A stretch of 64,000 bases of DNA from Photobacterium obscurum. Its GTDB lineage: Bacteria; Pseudomonadota; Gammaproteobacteria; Enterobacterales; Vibrionaceae. Numbering within the stretch: the stretch's first letter is position 1; each line of letters starts with the position of its first letter. The stretch spans positions 1 through 64,000 of the forward strand of contig NZ_JAKRRW010000009.1 in NCBI RefSeq assembly GCF_026191635.1, in the 5' to 3' direction. The position numbers were made by a program, and so were the translations under genes. The notes beneath the pieces were generated by a model that saw only the letters and a program-made list of their open reading frames with translations, was not told the DNA's origin and ran no database searches. Positions 28,840 through 39,500 of the stretch are shown here, piece after piece.

Positions 28840-31176
28840 ATGACAACGAATTTAGATAAAACGGCAGCCTCGAATGAAACAACCACCTCAGCGAAAACAA
28901 TCACCCATGTTCTTGGTTATCCGCGAATTGGTAGCCAGCGTGAATTAAAGTTTGCCCAGGAGAAATACTGGCGAGGTGAGATAGAACAAAGCGAACTCAA
29001 ACAACTGGGCAGTCTGCTACGCCATCGCCACTGGGGGGACCAGGCTGGTGCCGGTTTAGATTATGTCTCGGTCGGTGACTTTGCCTGGTATGATCATGTT
29101 CTTGGCACCAGTATGCTGCTTGGCCACATCCCTCAGCGTCACAACAATGGCTTTCCTGACTTGGATACCCTGTTTCGGGTTGCTCGCGGCAAGGCTCCGA
29201 CAGGATGCGCCTGTGCGGCTTCAGATATGACGAAATGGTTTAACACCAATTACCATTACATTGTCCCGGAGTTCACCAAAGACGATCAGTTCAATGTCAG
29301 TTGGCAGCAACTATTTGAAGAAGTGGCCGAAGCGAAGAAAGCCGGATATGACGTAAAGCCAGTTCTGTTAGGGCCGCTGTCTTATTTATGGCTTGGCAAA
29401 GAGAAAGAGCCGGATTTTGACCGTCTGTCGCTGTTGCCTCGCTTACTGACGGCATATCAGCAGATTCTGAACAAATTGGCAGGGCTTGGTGTGGAGTGGG
29501 TGCAGATTGATGAGCCAGTACTGGCGCTTGAACTGCCAAAAGCCTGGTCGGACTCATTCAAACTGGCCTATCAGGTATTGAGTGGCAGTACAAAGTTACT
29601 GCTGACGACGTATTTCGATCATATTACTCACTATCTGGATAAGATTGTGGAACTTAAAGTAGATGGTTTGCATATCGATTTGTCTGCATCACCACAACAG
29701 TTAGGCGAAGTCATCGTGGCATTGCCGGAACACTGGGTGCTCTCCGCCGGAGTCATTAACGGCCGTAATGTATGGCGTGCCGATCTTGCTCAATTGCTCG
29801 AAACTTTACGGCCGATTAAAGAACAGCTTGGTGAACGTCTCTGGTTGGCGAGTTCATGCTCCCTGCTGCACAGCCCGATTGACCTAGACTTGGAAACCGA
29901 GCTTAAGCCCGAAGTGCGTCAGTGGCTGTCGTTTGCCAAGCAGAAATGTCGGGAAGTAACGTTGCTGGCTCACGCCCTTGATGGTAGTGATTTGGCGATA
30001 CAGGAATGCCAGCACTACAGTGCTCCGATTAAAGTCCGGGCGACTAGCGATCTGGTAAACGATGCCGATGTTCGTCAGCGTTCTCTGGCGATCACACCGA
30101 GCTTGGGTGATCGTAAGGCACCGTATGCCGAGCGTGCCCGCCAACAGCGTGCAGCATTGAACTTGCCCTTGTTGCCAACGACAACGATTGGCTCCTTCCC
30201 CCAGACTGATGAGATACGCCTCCAACGGAGGGATTTTAAAGCAGGGCGACTGACTGAGGCTGGCTACAATACCGCATTAAAGAGGCATATAGCCAATGCG
30301 ATTGAACGTCAGCAGGCTTTGGATCTTGATGTGTTGGTGCACGGTGAGGCCGAGCGTAATGATATGGTTGAATATTTTGCCGAGCTGCTGGAAGGTTTCG
30401 CGGTGACGCGATTTGGCTGGGTACAAAGTTATGGTTCGCGTTGCGTTAAACCTGCCGTCATTGTATCGGATATCTACCGCGCCAAGCCAATGACAGTTGA
30501 GTGGACAACCTATGCCCAGTCTTTAACCTCTAAACTGGTGAAAGGAATGCTAACTGGGCCGGTAACGATTCTTGGCTGGACGTTCCCGCGTGAAGATTTA
30601 ACCCGAGAAGAGATAGCCAATCAAATTGCGCTGGCGCTGCGTGATGAGGTTGCAGATTTGCAATCGGCAGGCATTAAAGTGATCCAAATAGATGAACCGG
30701 CTATTCGTGAAGGGTTACCGTTGAAAGCATCCGAGTGGCAGGGATACCTTGATTGGGCGGTCAATGCATTCAAGATTTCCGCGGCCAGTGCCGAGCCGTG
30801 TACGCAGATCCATACCCATATGTGTTATAGCGAATTTAACGATATTATCGAGTCAGTTGCGGCGCTGGATGCTGACGTTATTACGATCGAAACATCGCGA
30901 TCAGATATGGAACTGCTAAAAGCTTTTGAAGAGTTTGATTACCCCAATGAAATTGGGCCGGGTGTTTACGATATTCACACTCCTAATATTCCTGCGGTAG
31001 AAGAAATAACTCAGCTGGTAGAAAAAGCAGAGGCCCTAGTACCAGCAGAGCGGTTATGGATTAACCCTGATTGTGGTTTAAAAACCCGAAACTGGGAAGA
31101 GACCGAAGCGGCATTGGGTAATATGGTCAAAGCAGCAAAATTACTCAGAAAACAATGGCAAGCGAAAGCCGTTTAG
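28840..31176 (+). CDS. metE: Cobalamin-independent methionine synthase
   Basis: A 778-residue enzyme that transfers the methyl group of methyltetrahydrofolate triglutamate to homocysteine. The zinc ligands align with those of E. coli at a constant offset of 19: His660, Cys662, Glu684 (ITIETSRSD) and Cys745 (NPDCGLKTR). The N-terminal substrate-binding half starts [19 protein letters not shown] place the start at ATG 28840, preceded by GAGAGA; the N-terminal 20 residues are a Thr/Ser-rich extension. Expression is probably MetR-dependent. Its terminator lies about 305 bases beyond the stop, past an inverted-repeat element. Confidence 0.97.
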   Translation: MTTNLDKTAASNETTTSAKTITHVLGYPRIGSQRELKFAQEKYWRGEIEQSELKQLGSLLRHRHWGDQAGAGLDYVSVGDFAWYDHVLGTSMLLGHIPQRHNNGFPDLDTLFRVARGKAPTGCACAASDMTKWFNTNYHYIVPEFTKDDQFNVSWQQLFEEVAEAKKAGYDVKPVLLGPLSYLWLGKEKEPDFDRLSLLPRLLTAYQQILNKLAGLGVEWVQIDEPVLALELPKAWSDSFKLAYQVLSGSTKLLLTTYFDHITHYLDKIVELKVDGLHIDLSASPQQLGEVIVALPEHWVLSAGVINGRNVWRADLAQLLETLRPIKEQLGERLWLASSCSLLHSPIDLDLETELKPEVRQWLSFAKQKCREVTLLAHALDGSDLAIQECQHYSAPIKVRATSDLVNDADVRQRSLAITPSLGDRKAPYAERARQQRAALNLPLLPTTTIGSFPQTDEIRLQRRDFKAGRLTEAGYNTALKRHIANAIERQQALDLDVLVHGEAERNDMVEYFAELLEGFAVTRFGWVQSYGSRCVKPAVIVSDIYRAKPMTVEWTTYAQSLTSKLVKGMLTGPVTILGWTFPREDLTREEIANQIALALRDEVADLQSAGIKVIQIDEPAIREGLPLKASEWQGYLDWAVNAFKISAASAEPCTQIHTHMCYSEFNDIIESVAALDADVITIETSRSDMELLKAFEEFDYPNEIGPGVYDIHTPNIPAVEEITQLVEKAEALVPAERLWINPDCGLKTRNWEETEAALGNMVKAAKLLRKQWQAKAV

Positions 31177-31193
31177 CAGAGCTGTTTAGTCGA

Positions 31194-31458
31194 TATACCC
31201 AAGTAACCTCAAGATGCTCGTTTCAGCGAGAATTTCCAGGCGCTAAGGTCAGGCGCTGATTTGCAGATATAGCGTTCTACATCAAAAATCAGCAACGCAA
31301 CATTAGTGCCTGGAAAACTCGCCCTTCGGGAGTGATCCAGCCCGCCCACTTCTGTGTTAAATGCATTCGAAAAGACCAGTCATTCCCTCGCACATTTTCC
31401 TTGAATTGAACTGGCTGGCATCAATCTGAATCCTGCATCTTGAGGTAACTTGGGCATA
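31194..31458. mobile_element. Inverted-repeat (MITE-like) element, family B, full copy
   Basis: A 265-bp non-coding unit whose ends are inverted repeats of 24 bp matching at 22 positions; the left end begins TATACCCAAGTAACCTCAAG. The interior shows partial internal symmetry around a CTCGCCCTTCGGGAGTG hairpin and no transposase gene. The ends match the solo copies at 9780, 28576, 36378 and 43186. It occupies the gap between the metE stop and its terminator. Confidence 0.82.
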
Positions 31459-31480
31459 GATAAGTGACATAAAAAAGGAA

Positions 31481-31503
31481 AAGAGCGCGATTGCGCTCTT
31501 TTT
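31481..31503 (+). terminator. Intrinsic terminator, apparently of metE
   Basis: Stem AAGAGCGC / GCGCTCTT, loop GATT, then TTT after the two T of the stem. Separated from metE by the family-B element. Confidence 0.85.
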
Positions 31504-31578
31504 GAATTAGGAGCTGATAAATACTGGAAAAATTATAAAAGTTGTCTTAAATGAATAAGATGCGCTAATTATTTTCGA

Positions 31579-33207
31579 ATGGATCTTATGGAACGACGAC
31601 TGTATTACATTACGTTATTCTCTGTTATGACGGGCATAGTACTGTCGTGCCTTCTCTTTGGCTTGTTCTATCAAGTTGAAACGAAAAATATCCAGCAACA
31701 ATTTCAGGCAGAAGTAGACAAGAAAGCCGATGCCATTACCCAGGCAATGGAGTTGCACTTTGAAGCACTGTATAGCCTGAGATTGGCTTATGATAATTAT
31801 GGTCTGTTGGGCCATGATGAGTTTCTGTCACTAGCTGAGACGATTATATCCCGCCACCCTTCAATTCAAGCCTTGGAGTGGATCCCCAGGGTGCCAGACA
31901 GTGAAAGGGCAAACATAGAAGCACAATTATCCGAAGGAAATCCAAATCTTTTTTTTACCGAACGCGTAGCCTCCGGTGAAATGGTCCGAGCATCTGATCG
32001 GTCTGTCTATTATCCTGTGCATTTTATCGAGCCGATGGCGGGTAATGAGGCAGCCTTAGGCTATGATCTAGGATCGAATGCTCTTCGACTTGATGTGATA
32101 CACCGTGCACGAGACACCGGTACACTGCAATTATCTGAAGGACTGAAATTGGTTCAGGCCAATGATGAACATAGTGGGTTGCTGAGCTTCATTCCTGTAT
32201 ATCAAATGGTATCTCCCCAGTCGGTGCAACATCGAAGGGATACGCTGGTAGGCTTCGTACTTGGGGTCTTTAAGTTGGGAGAAATACTCTCTGAGACTTA
32301 CATCCGTGGTGAAGAAGATATCATGGAATTTAAGCTGATCGACATAGGGGCCTCGACGGATAATAAGGTGTTATTCAAGCAACCGAATATTGATGCTCCG
32401 GAACAGTTATTAGAGCTGGACTTTCGCTACACCCATTCAGTGCTTGATCTCGGTGGGCGCCGTTGGGTTATTGAAGCCACGCCGACCCAAACGTATTTTG
32501 CCCAGAAAAGAACTCAAACACCGTGGGCTGTGTTTGCGGTTGGAATATTCTTTTTTGGCCTTTCCTCTTGGTTTGGCTTAGTGACGATGAGGCAAAACAA
32601 GCTTTTCCTCGAAGAAATTGATATTAAAAATCAGGCATTGAATCAGGCGAATGCAAAGCTTGAACGACTGACCAAAACAGATGGTTTAACGGGTATTGCC
32701 AATCGACGATTCTTTGATGAATATTTTGAGCAAGAGTTCCGGCGGGCTCAGCGCGAAGATAAGCCGATAGCCTTGCTCGTTATCGATATTGACTATTTTA
32801 AAGAGTTCAATGATGCCTACGGACATCAGGCAGGAGACCGCTGCCTGAGATTGGTAGCCAGTGAACTTGAGCGTGTACTCAAGCGCCCGGCTGATATGAT
32901 TGCACGGATTGGCGGCGAAGAATTCGGAGTACTGCTGCCAAATACCACTAACGGTGAAGTGGTTGCGAAACAATGCCGTACAATAGTAGAACGATTAAGT
33001 ATTGAGCATTGTGGGGCGGGGGAGCTGGCGTTTGTTACCGTATCGATTGGGGCTGTATCGGCAGAAAGTGCCAGAGGACAGACAGCAGATACTTTCTTCA
33101 ATACTGCAGATTCGGCACTTTACCAGGCCAAGAAGGCGGGGAGAAATCGAGTGAGGGCGATTAAAGTTCGGCGTGAACTAACCGCGGATCTGGCATCGTT
33201 ATGCTAG
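31579..33207 (+). CDS. Diguanylate cyclase with periplasmic CHASE sensor domain
   Basis: A 542-residue protein: N-terminal membrane segment (about 10-30), periplasmic CHASE domain (about 60-260; ALEWIPRVPDSERANIE is characteristic), second membrane segment (about 315-335), short coiled coil (IKNQALNQANAKLERL), then GGDEF with the active motif RIGGEEFGVLLP. CHASE domains sense small ligands, for example adenine derivatives; no ligand can be named here. The final codons read L-C-stop, where the TAG lies within the terminal repeat of a family-A element, so the natural C-terminus may have been changed. Translation could start at ATG 31579 or ATG 31588. Confidence 0.92.
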   Translation: MDLMERRLYYITLFSVMTGIVLSCLLFGLFYQVETKNIQQQFQAEVDKKADAITQAMELHFEALYSLRLAYDNYGLLGHDEFLSLAETIISRHPSIQALEWIPRVPDSERANIEAQLSEGNPNLFFTERVASGEMVRASDRSVYYPVHFIEPMAGNEAALGYDLGSNALRLDVIHRARDTGTLQLSEGLKLVQANDEHSGLLSFIPVYQMVSPQSVQHRRDTLVGFVLGVFKLGEILSETYIRGEEDIMEFKLIDIGASTDNKVLFKQPNIDAPEQLLELDFRYTHSVLDLGGRRWVIEATPTQTYFAQKRTQTPWAVFAVGIFFFGLSSWFGLVTMRQNKLFLEEIDIKNQALNQANAKLERLTKTDGLTGIANRRFFDEYFEQEFRRAQREDKPIALLVIDIDYFKEFNDAYGHQAGDRCLRLVASELERVLKRPADMIARIGGEEFGVLLPNTTNGEVVAKQCRTIVERLSIEHCGAGELAFVTVSIGAVSAESARGQTADTFFNTADSALYQAKKAGRNRVRAIKVRRELTADLASLC

Positions 33208-33251
33208 GGTGTGTCCTTTAATTATTTGCAACATAATTGAGGGACTCCCCC
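33204..33251. mobile_element. Minimal family-A element: two terminal repeats fused end to end
   Basis: A 48-bp near-palindrome. The left arm (CTAGGGTGTGTCCTTTAATT and then ATTTGC) equals the right end of the full copy at 13261-13532, and the right arm (AACATAATTGAGGGACTCCC) equals its left end, joined where both share GCA. The whole interior of about 220 bp is missing. The outer left arm supplies the TAG stop codon of the CHASE-GGDEF gene. Confidence 0.72.
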
Positions 33252-33255
33252 AAGT

Positions 33256-33285
33256 AAACAGGACGAGTTTTATCTCGTCCTGTTT
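33256..33285. terminator. Hairpin between convergent genes, likely bidirectional terminator
   Basis: A 12-bp perfect stem (AAACAGGACGAG / CTCGTCCTGTTT) with a 6-base loop between the CHASE-GGDEF gene and the convergent lipoprotein gene. The T-runs are short on both strands. Confidence 0.6.
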
Positions 33286-33293
33286 GCTATAAA

Positions 33294-33728
33294 TTATTTC
33301 ACGTCTGAACGTTTGAATGTCAGTGTGTGATTGGTATTGGTCAACGTTAGCTCGTTGCCTAGAACCGTTGCGTCACTCCATTCCATTAGGGTACCGCTCA
33401 TGACTCTTTCCATCTCCATTGCAGGCTCTGGACAGGCCATCATAGTCATCCCCATTTTTTCGATACGCAGCTTGCCATCTTTTAATTCAGCCTGCCCGAA
33501 ATAACGGTTACAACCCGAGTGGCCATTAGCTGCCATATCTTGGTTTAATTCAAGGGTTGGCGCTTTAAACGGTTCCGGTAGTTCTATCGCTTTATTATCA
33601 ACTTTGGTTAGTATCCAGTTATGAGTAACAATATCTGACTTGGCGACCACAGAGGTATCTTCATTGCTGGCTGCACAGGCAGCAAGGATAATAGGAAGGG
33701 CTAAAGCGGCTAGAAAACGTTTTTTCAT
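33294..33728 (-). CDS. HslJ-like META-domain lipoprotein
   Basis: A 144-residue protein with a lipobox LAAC (lipidated Cys18) after a short signal peptide. The META/HslJ domain follows: NWILTKVDNKAIELP, GCNRYFGQAELKDGKL and MTMMACPEPAMEMERVM are the family signatures. In E. coli HslJ is heat-inducible and linked to novobiocin resistance; the biochemical role is unknown. Probably attached to the outer membrane. Confidence 0.88.
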   Translation of the reverse strand: MKKRFLAALALPIILAACAASNEDTSVVAKSDIVTHNWILTKVDNKAIELPEPFKAPTLELNQDMAANGHSGCNRYFGQAELKDGKLRIEKMGMTMMACPEPAMEMERVMSGTLMEWSDATVLGNELTLTNTNHTLTFKRSDVK

Positions 33729-34132
33729 AATGTATGATTCCCGGAGTAGGTTGTTATGTAGCGTATTCGAGCATAGGTTTCCTGAATATTCAGTTAACGA
33801 CTTACACTAATAATTGTACGCTGTTTCTTATTTAATTGACCTTAATATAGAGTAAGAGTTCATATTAGTGAACAATTACAGATTAGAAAAGGTCACTGAT
33901 TATGTAAATTGTTGTTATATAGTGGCTCACAGTATGAGTTACTAGGGTATAACCAGTTTGCCCGAATGCCTAAAGGTTTGTGTTAGAAGGCTGTCATATT
34001 ATCCGATTTAAATTATGGGCTATCAGACTTGGCGTAGAAAGATAAGTATCACTATTTGCTGGCGTGATTCTCTGGGATGATCTTATGGCTTTAATGTATG
34101 AATGATGCTCGCTTACTCAGTTTTAATTGAAT
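33729..34132. other. Intergenic region, 404 bases, nothing recognised
   Basis: AT-rich DNA between the lipoprotein gene start and the stop of the MscS-type gene, both on the minus strand. It should contain the promoter of the lipoprotein gene. I see no hairpin with a T-run, repeat or convincing small gene. Confidence 0.4.
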
Positions 34133-35749
34133 CTACATTTTCTTATCGACGGTATGTAGGTGTACGTCTTGTTGTGGAAACGGAATAGATAATCCTTCTT
34201 TGTCGAAGCGCATTTTGACCTCACGGGTTATATCCCAATAAACATCCCAATAGTCATCCGTTTTTACCCAAGGACGAACAATAAAGTCGACAGAAGAGGT
34301 ATTAAGCACATGCAGCTTGATGGTTTTTTCTGGGGAACGTAATACGGCAGGATGAGAATCTACGATGTCATTGAGCACACGTTCCGCATGCTCGACATCG
34401 TCGTTATAACTAATACCAAATATCATATCGACCCGCCGCACTCGCTCATGGGTCACGTTCTTAATGGTATCTCCCCAAATCTTACTGTTCGGGATGATGA
34501 GGATCTGGTTATCGAAGGTTTTGATCGTAGTGCTTACCAGGCTCATGTGGCTTACCTTGCCAGAGGCGCCACCGGCTTCGACAAAATCACCCACATCGAA
34601 TGGGCGGTAAATGAGTAGCATCATGCCGGATGCAAAGTTAGACAGGGTATCTTGTAGTGCAAAGCCGATAATGACACCTGCGACACCGAAACCAGTTAAG
34701 ATCGGGGTCATGTCGAGCCCGATTTGAGAAAGGGCGAACAGTAATCCGATAATAAAAACGCCTTTACCCGACATTGAGATAAAGAACTCTTGCATCAGCT
34801 GTGACATGCGTAGATTGGGAGATGATACTGCACGAGTCACAATTTTGCGGGTCAGGTTTTTGAGGAGCCTGAAAATGAAGATCACCAGGCTGAAAATAAA
34901 AATCTTAAATAGAACCTGAGGGGTATTTTCAATCAACCACTGCCCAAGGTCATATAGCCAACCTGATAGTATTGACAATATAACCTTAGGGTCGAGAATT
35001 TCGTTGGTTAAATTACCTGTTACCTCAAAAAGCTGCTTGGTATAAGTTGTCGTATCGAATTGTATTTTGTTTGCCAGCTCCACGAGAAATTGCAAATTAT
35101 CGATATCGCTGGCGACTTTACGCTGGGCAAGAGTATGTAATAACTGGATGGCGGCTTTTTCACCTTCTGCGGCAGACTTAAGCTGCTTTGCCAATAAGGT
35201 TTCTTGTTGGCGGTCGAAGGTTAAAGAAGCTGACATAAAGTCCAGCAGGTGCTCTAGATCATTGATAAGAGATTGATTTTTTTGGGGCTGAGGTTCTCCA
35301 AGCAGTTCAAGCCACTGGTAGTTAATCCACTGTTCGCCAAGCATTCGAGTATAGAAACGGCGTGATTCATCCAAGGCCTTCTGGACGATAAGCTTTTCTT
35401 CTTGAATTGCGGTGTCGAGTTGCTTTTCCTCTGTGGCGATTTTTTCGGCTAGGAAGGTCGAGGCTTTTGCGATGAAGCCGACTTGTTGCTTTACGTATTG
35501 CTTCAGTACGGGTTCTGTCTCATCAGTACGGTTGTTGATCAAGTCTTTGATTATCTTGCGAAGTTCGTCATTCTTGTTGAGCAACTGCATTTCAATGACA
35601 CTTCTGGCCGAACCTGTTTTGGCTTGTGACTCCTGATAAAGCGTAGTGATCTCGCTGTCCAATCTTTTTAGCTGTTCAGTGGCATCGTTAGCTTGTTCTG
35701 CAGCCAGCAACGATGACACAAATAATAAAGTAATCACCAGTATACGCAT
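34133..35749 (-). CDS. MscS-family mechanosensitive ion channel with long periplasmic N-terminus
   Basis: A 538-residue protein. A signal peptide (MRILVITLLFVSSLLAAEQ) is followed by about 230 residues of helical, Glu/Gln/Lys-rich periplasmic sequence. Three or four membrane helices follow, with the pore-lining helix GVAGVIIGFALQDTLSNFAS and the MscS beta-domain (YRPFDVGDFVEAGGASGKVS, NQILIIPNSKIWGDTIKN). The layout is closer to the larger MscK/YnaI-type channels than to the minimal MscS. I place the start at ATG 35749 (a GTG 18 codons upstream would spoil the signal peptide). It should open under membrane tension on osmotic downshock. Confidence 0.92.
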   Translation of the reverse strand: MRILVITLLFVSSLLAAEQANDATEQLKRLDSEITTLYQESQAKTGSARSVIEMQLLNKNDELRKIIKDLINNRTDETEPVLKQYVKQQVGFIAKASTFLAEKIATEEKQLDTAIQEEKLIVQKALDESRRFYTRMLGEQWINYQWLELLGEPQPQKNQSLINDLEHLLDFMSASLTFDRQQETLLAKQLKSAAEGEKAAIQLLHTLAQRKVASDIDNLQFLVELANKIQFDTTTYTKQLFEVTGNLTNEILDPKVILSILSGWLYDLGQWLIENTPQVLFKIFIFSLVIFIFRLLKNLTRKIVTRAVSSPNLRMSQLMQEFFISMSGKGVFIIGLLFALSQIGLDMTPILTGFGVAGVIIGFALQDTLSNFASGMMLLIYRPFDVGDFVEAGGASGKVSHMSLVSTTIKTFDNQILIIPNSKIWGDTIKNVTHERVRRVDMIFGISYNDDVEHAERVLNDIVDSHPAVLRSPEKTIKLHVLNTSSVDFIVRPWVKTDDYWDVYWDITREVKMRFDKEGLSIPFPQQDVHLHTVDKKM

Positions 35750-35832
35750 ATTGCAACTAACTCCAGCGAGCAGAGGACTGGCAATGCACCGGGCCTGCTC
35801 CACCTGCTGTAACTAGAGAAGCATGATGTTTG

Positions 35833-36210
35833 TTAGTCCAGATCCTGCTGACATAAAAAACGATGTCGGGGAAGTTGCCAGCACCAATCGGGTGTCCAGC
35901 ATTCCTGATTAAGGATAATCGTCATTGGTTTATGTTGAAGGCTTAAAATGTAGATTAGCAGGTCATAATGCTGACGGTCGCTGATTAGAGTATCGCAACC
36001 TGAGGCAGCAATGGTTTCTGCCATGAGCTGCTGTTCCAAAGTTGTTGTTGTACAAAATGACATTAAATCATGATGTTGGCAGCAGGCGGAAAACTGGCGG
36101 GCGAGGGACCCGGACGATTGCAAAATACCGATTAGCCGTGGATGTCGCTCCATTTGGGTTAGAAGGTCAACCCAAGTTGCTGCTTGCGTAATTTCTTTAC
36201 ATGTTTGCAT
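35833..36210 (-). CDS. Cysteine-rich small protein of unknown function
   Basis: A 125-residue soluble protein with an ATG preceded by a good GAGGGTG ribosome site. It has eight cysteines, including a CC pair (SACCQHH) and WTPDWCWQL near the end, but no regular zinc-finger spacing, signal peptide or membrane segment. The piece LIGILQSSGSLARQF and a hydrophobic strand (YDLLIYILSL) suggest an alpha/beta fold. I do not recognise a family. It is upstream of, and on the same strand as, the MscS gene, about 80 bases away. Confidence 0.6.
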   Translation of the reverse strand: MQTCKEITQAATWVDLLTQMERHPRLIGILQSSGSLARQFSACCQHHDLMSFCTTTTLEQQLMAETIAASGCDTLISDRQHYDLLIYILSLQHKPMTIILNQECWTPDWCWQLPRHRFLCQQDLD

Positions 36211-36377
36211 AACAACACCCTCGATATAAGCAATAAAATGCTTTTAAGTATATAAAAGAACAAACAAAAATGTTTTTGAAAAACAGTGTTTTTATACTAA
36301 GTGGCGATAGGAGTGTTGTGTCAGGCGAATGTAAAAATTCACGTAAGGATAAAAACGTGAGCAACTTTATAAAGCTC

Positions 36378-36388
36378 GCTTGGGTATA
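36378..36388. repeat. Short solo end of the TATACCCAAGT repeat family
   Basis: GCTTGGGTATA, the complement of one end of the family-B element, alone in the 190-base stretch between the RND operon terminator and the cysteine-rich protein gene. This short match could be chance, but it has the family's end sequence exactly. Confidence 0.4.
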
Positions 36389-36401
36389 ACGACAATAACA
36401 G

Positions 36402-36445
36402 AAAAAAGCCCATACCTCTTTTGAGTAATACAAAGAGGTATGGGC
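36402..36445 (-). terminator. Terminator of the RND efflux operon
   Basis: A perfect 14-bp stem (GCCCATACCTCTTT and its complement) with a 10-base loop; on the minus strand it is followed by TTTTTTCTG. Confidence 0.92.
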
Positions 36446-36506
36446 AAATAGCGAGTTATTATAAGGTGTTAATAAAACACAAAGTTGTTGATTCTTTGGG
36501 CTTTCC

Positions 36507-39500
36507 TTATGCCAGTGCAGTATTTCCTTGAGTGCTTGCTACAGGAGTAGGTTTATTGGGAATACGAAATATCAGCGCATAGCTTACCGGTAAAACGATT
36601 AAGGTAAGTAATGTTGCAAAGCCCAGGCCGAAGATGATTGTTACGGCCATTGCCATAAAGAAGGGGTCAAACAGTAACGGGATCATACCGAGCATGGTGG
36701 TGATCGCAGCCATCCCTACAGGGCGTACACGGCTAACTGACGAGTCGAATATGGCGTCATAGGCTGATTTTCCTGATTCAATCTCAGCGCGGATCTGATC
36801 AACCAGAACAATCCCGTTTTTGATGATCATCCCACTCAAACTGAGCATACCGAGAATAGCCATAAAGCTCAGTGGTGCGTCCAGTAGCAACAGGCCTGAT
36901 GCAATACCAATCATTGCAAGCGGGACATTGAACCAGATAACCAGAGGTTGCCTGACTGAGTTGAAGAGAACTACAGTGATCAGGAACATCGCCAGATAGC
37001 CTAAAGGCAGTGAAGAGAAGATACTTGCCTGCGCATCTCGTGACGTTTCGTATTCTCCACCCCATTCAAGGGAGTAGCCGTTAGGCAGTTCGATAGCCTC
37101 AACTTTTTCGCGTAGTTTGCGGTGTACCGAGTCGGCAGTTTCACCACTACCAAGTACCGGATCGGCAAGCACAGTTAGCACTCGCTTACGGTCACGGCGC
37201 ATGATGATAGGGTTCTCCCATTCGGTATCGAATGAGGAAACCACCTGAGTAACGGGTACGAAGGTGTTATTTTCCGCACTCCATACCTGCAGTTTCAGCA
37301 AACTATTAGCATCAAGTCGTTCCTGCTCGGGAGCTCGAGCGATGATTGGCATCAGGTGCGACTGTTCGCGGTAGGTGCCGACAGTTTTACCGCTGAAGTT
37401 GGTCAGCATTGCCGTATCAAGATCCAGCTTGCTGATACCGACTTCACGAGACTGGGCATAGTTGATTTGCGGTCTGACAACTGTAACCTGGTTACGCCAG
37501 TTGTGACGGACATTCTCGGCGCTAGGTTCGTCGCGGATGATTTGCTCGGCCTGATGAGCTAGCTGGCGTAAAACCTGTGGGTCTTCACCATAAAAGCGCG
37601 CTTCGATCTTGGCGGCCGGTGATGGGCCGTTTTCCAGGAGTTTCACTCGAAACTCGGCTTCAGGATAGTTATCGCGCAGATAGGCGGTTAGTTGAGGCAT
37701 ATTAGCGCTCTGCACTTCCAGGCTATCCATTTCGATGATTAGCTGGGCATAGGCATCGTAGCCTTTTTCTGGCACGTAAGGCAGTACAAAACGCTGTGCT
37801 CCTTGGCCGATAACAGAGGTCAGGTTTTTCAGGCCGACATTGTTTTCGGCTTCGTAGTTGAGGATTTCGCTCTCAATTTTATTGACGAATGCTTCGGTGC
37901 CACGAATATCGGTCCCTTCCGGCATCCAGATATCAACAAAAAAGATAGGAGTGCTCGATGGTGGGAAGAATACATTCTTCACCTGACCCATGCCGAAAAT
38001 AGCGGCGACCAGCATAGCTACAACCAAGCCGAGACTAACGATACGGAATCGCATCGCTGCTGTAAGTAAACTGCGGTAGAGGTTAAAGAACCAGCCTTGG
38101 TAGAGTTCCTGCGGCTCGTCACTGATCTCTCCGTCCTTGAATAACAAGTGGCAGAAGAATGGGGTGATCGTGATTGCGGTGATCCAGCTGATGAATAAGG
38201 AAATCAGCAGTACCTGGAACAGAGAAGCACAAAACTCACCGGTTGAGTCCTGAGACAAACCAATAGGGGCAAACGCAATGATTGCAATGATGGTTGCGCC
38301 CAGTAACGGCCATTGAGTCTGCTTGACAACCTGGCCCGCGGCTTCAAAGCGGGTTTGGCCGCGCTGGATGCCAATGAGTATGCCTTCGGTTACCACGATG
38401 GCATTATCGACCAGCATGCCTAGTGCAATAATCAATGCTCCCAGTGAGATAATTTGGAGTTGGATTTCCAGCACATTCATGACGATGAACGTACCAAAAA
38501 TGGTAAGTAGCAGTACCACCCCCATCAACAAGCCGGAGCGAAGCCCCATGAATACCAGTAGGACAACAATAACAATAGCGACAGACTCTGCCAGGTTGAT
38601 TAGAAAACCTGTAACGGAAACGTCGACTACGGCACCTTGATCGTACACGGTATTGAGCGCCATCCCGACTGGCAGGTGAGACTCCAGTTCGCTGATCTTG
38701 GCGGAAATGGCCTTGGAAACATCGACAACGTTGACACCGGTACTGAATGAGATACCCATGGATAGCGCGTTGTTGCCCATGTTGTGATATAGCAGTGTTG
38801 GTGTTTCTGTCACCGTTTTGTAGACGGTTGCAATATCGCCCAGATAAACCAGATCAGCGCTGCCAGGAGGGCTAACCAACAGACGGTTCATTTCGGAAAC
38901 ATCAGCAAACTCACCGGTCGGGTGAATTCGGATCCGTCCGTCACCTACCCGGATCTTACCGGCATTGGATACCACATTCTGGTTTTCAATCTGGCCATAG
39001 ATGTAATTCTGATCCAAACCTAGTGCTGCCAGCTTTTGCTGGCTGATCTCTACAACAACCTGTTCTTGAGGAGCACCCACCACCGATACCTTCTTGACCC
39101 CGTCAATCAGAACCAGTTCGCGGCGTAAATAGTTGGCGTAGTTTTCCAGTTCGCGATAGCTATAGCCTTCACCCTGAATATTCATCAAGATGCCAAAAAC
39201 GTCGGAGAAATCGTCAATGACCTGAGACGGTGCGACTCCCGGCGGCAAGTCGGCCATTGTATCATTGACCTTACGACGCAGTTCATCCCAGATCTGGGGA
39301 AGCACATTGGCATCGTACTCGTCTTTCATCTCGATTTCGATTTGCGACAAGCCTGCGCTATTGATCGAGGTAATATGCTTGACCTGCTGCATTTGTTGGA
39401 TGGCATTTTCCAACGGCAGGGTGACTTCTTCTTCCACTTGTTCTGGTGAGGCGCCTGGATAAGGTGTAATGACCAGCGCATTCTTAAGGGTGAACTCTGG

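Noticed and set aside
36197-36433. 78-codon minus-strand frame beginning in the RND terminator
   Set aside because: It runs through the terminator hairpin and repeat end in a frame different from the adjacent real gene, and has low-complexity hydrophobic content; a chance frame.
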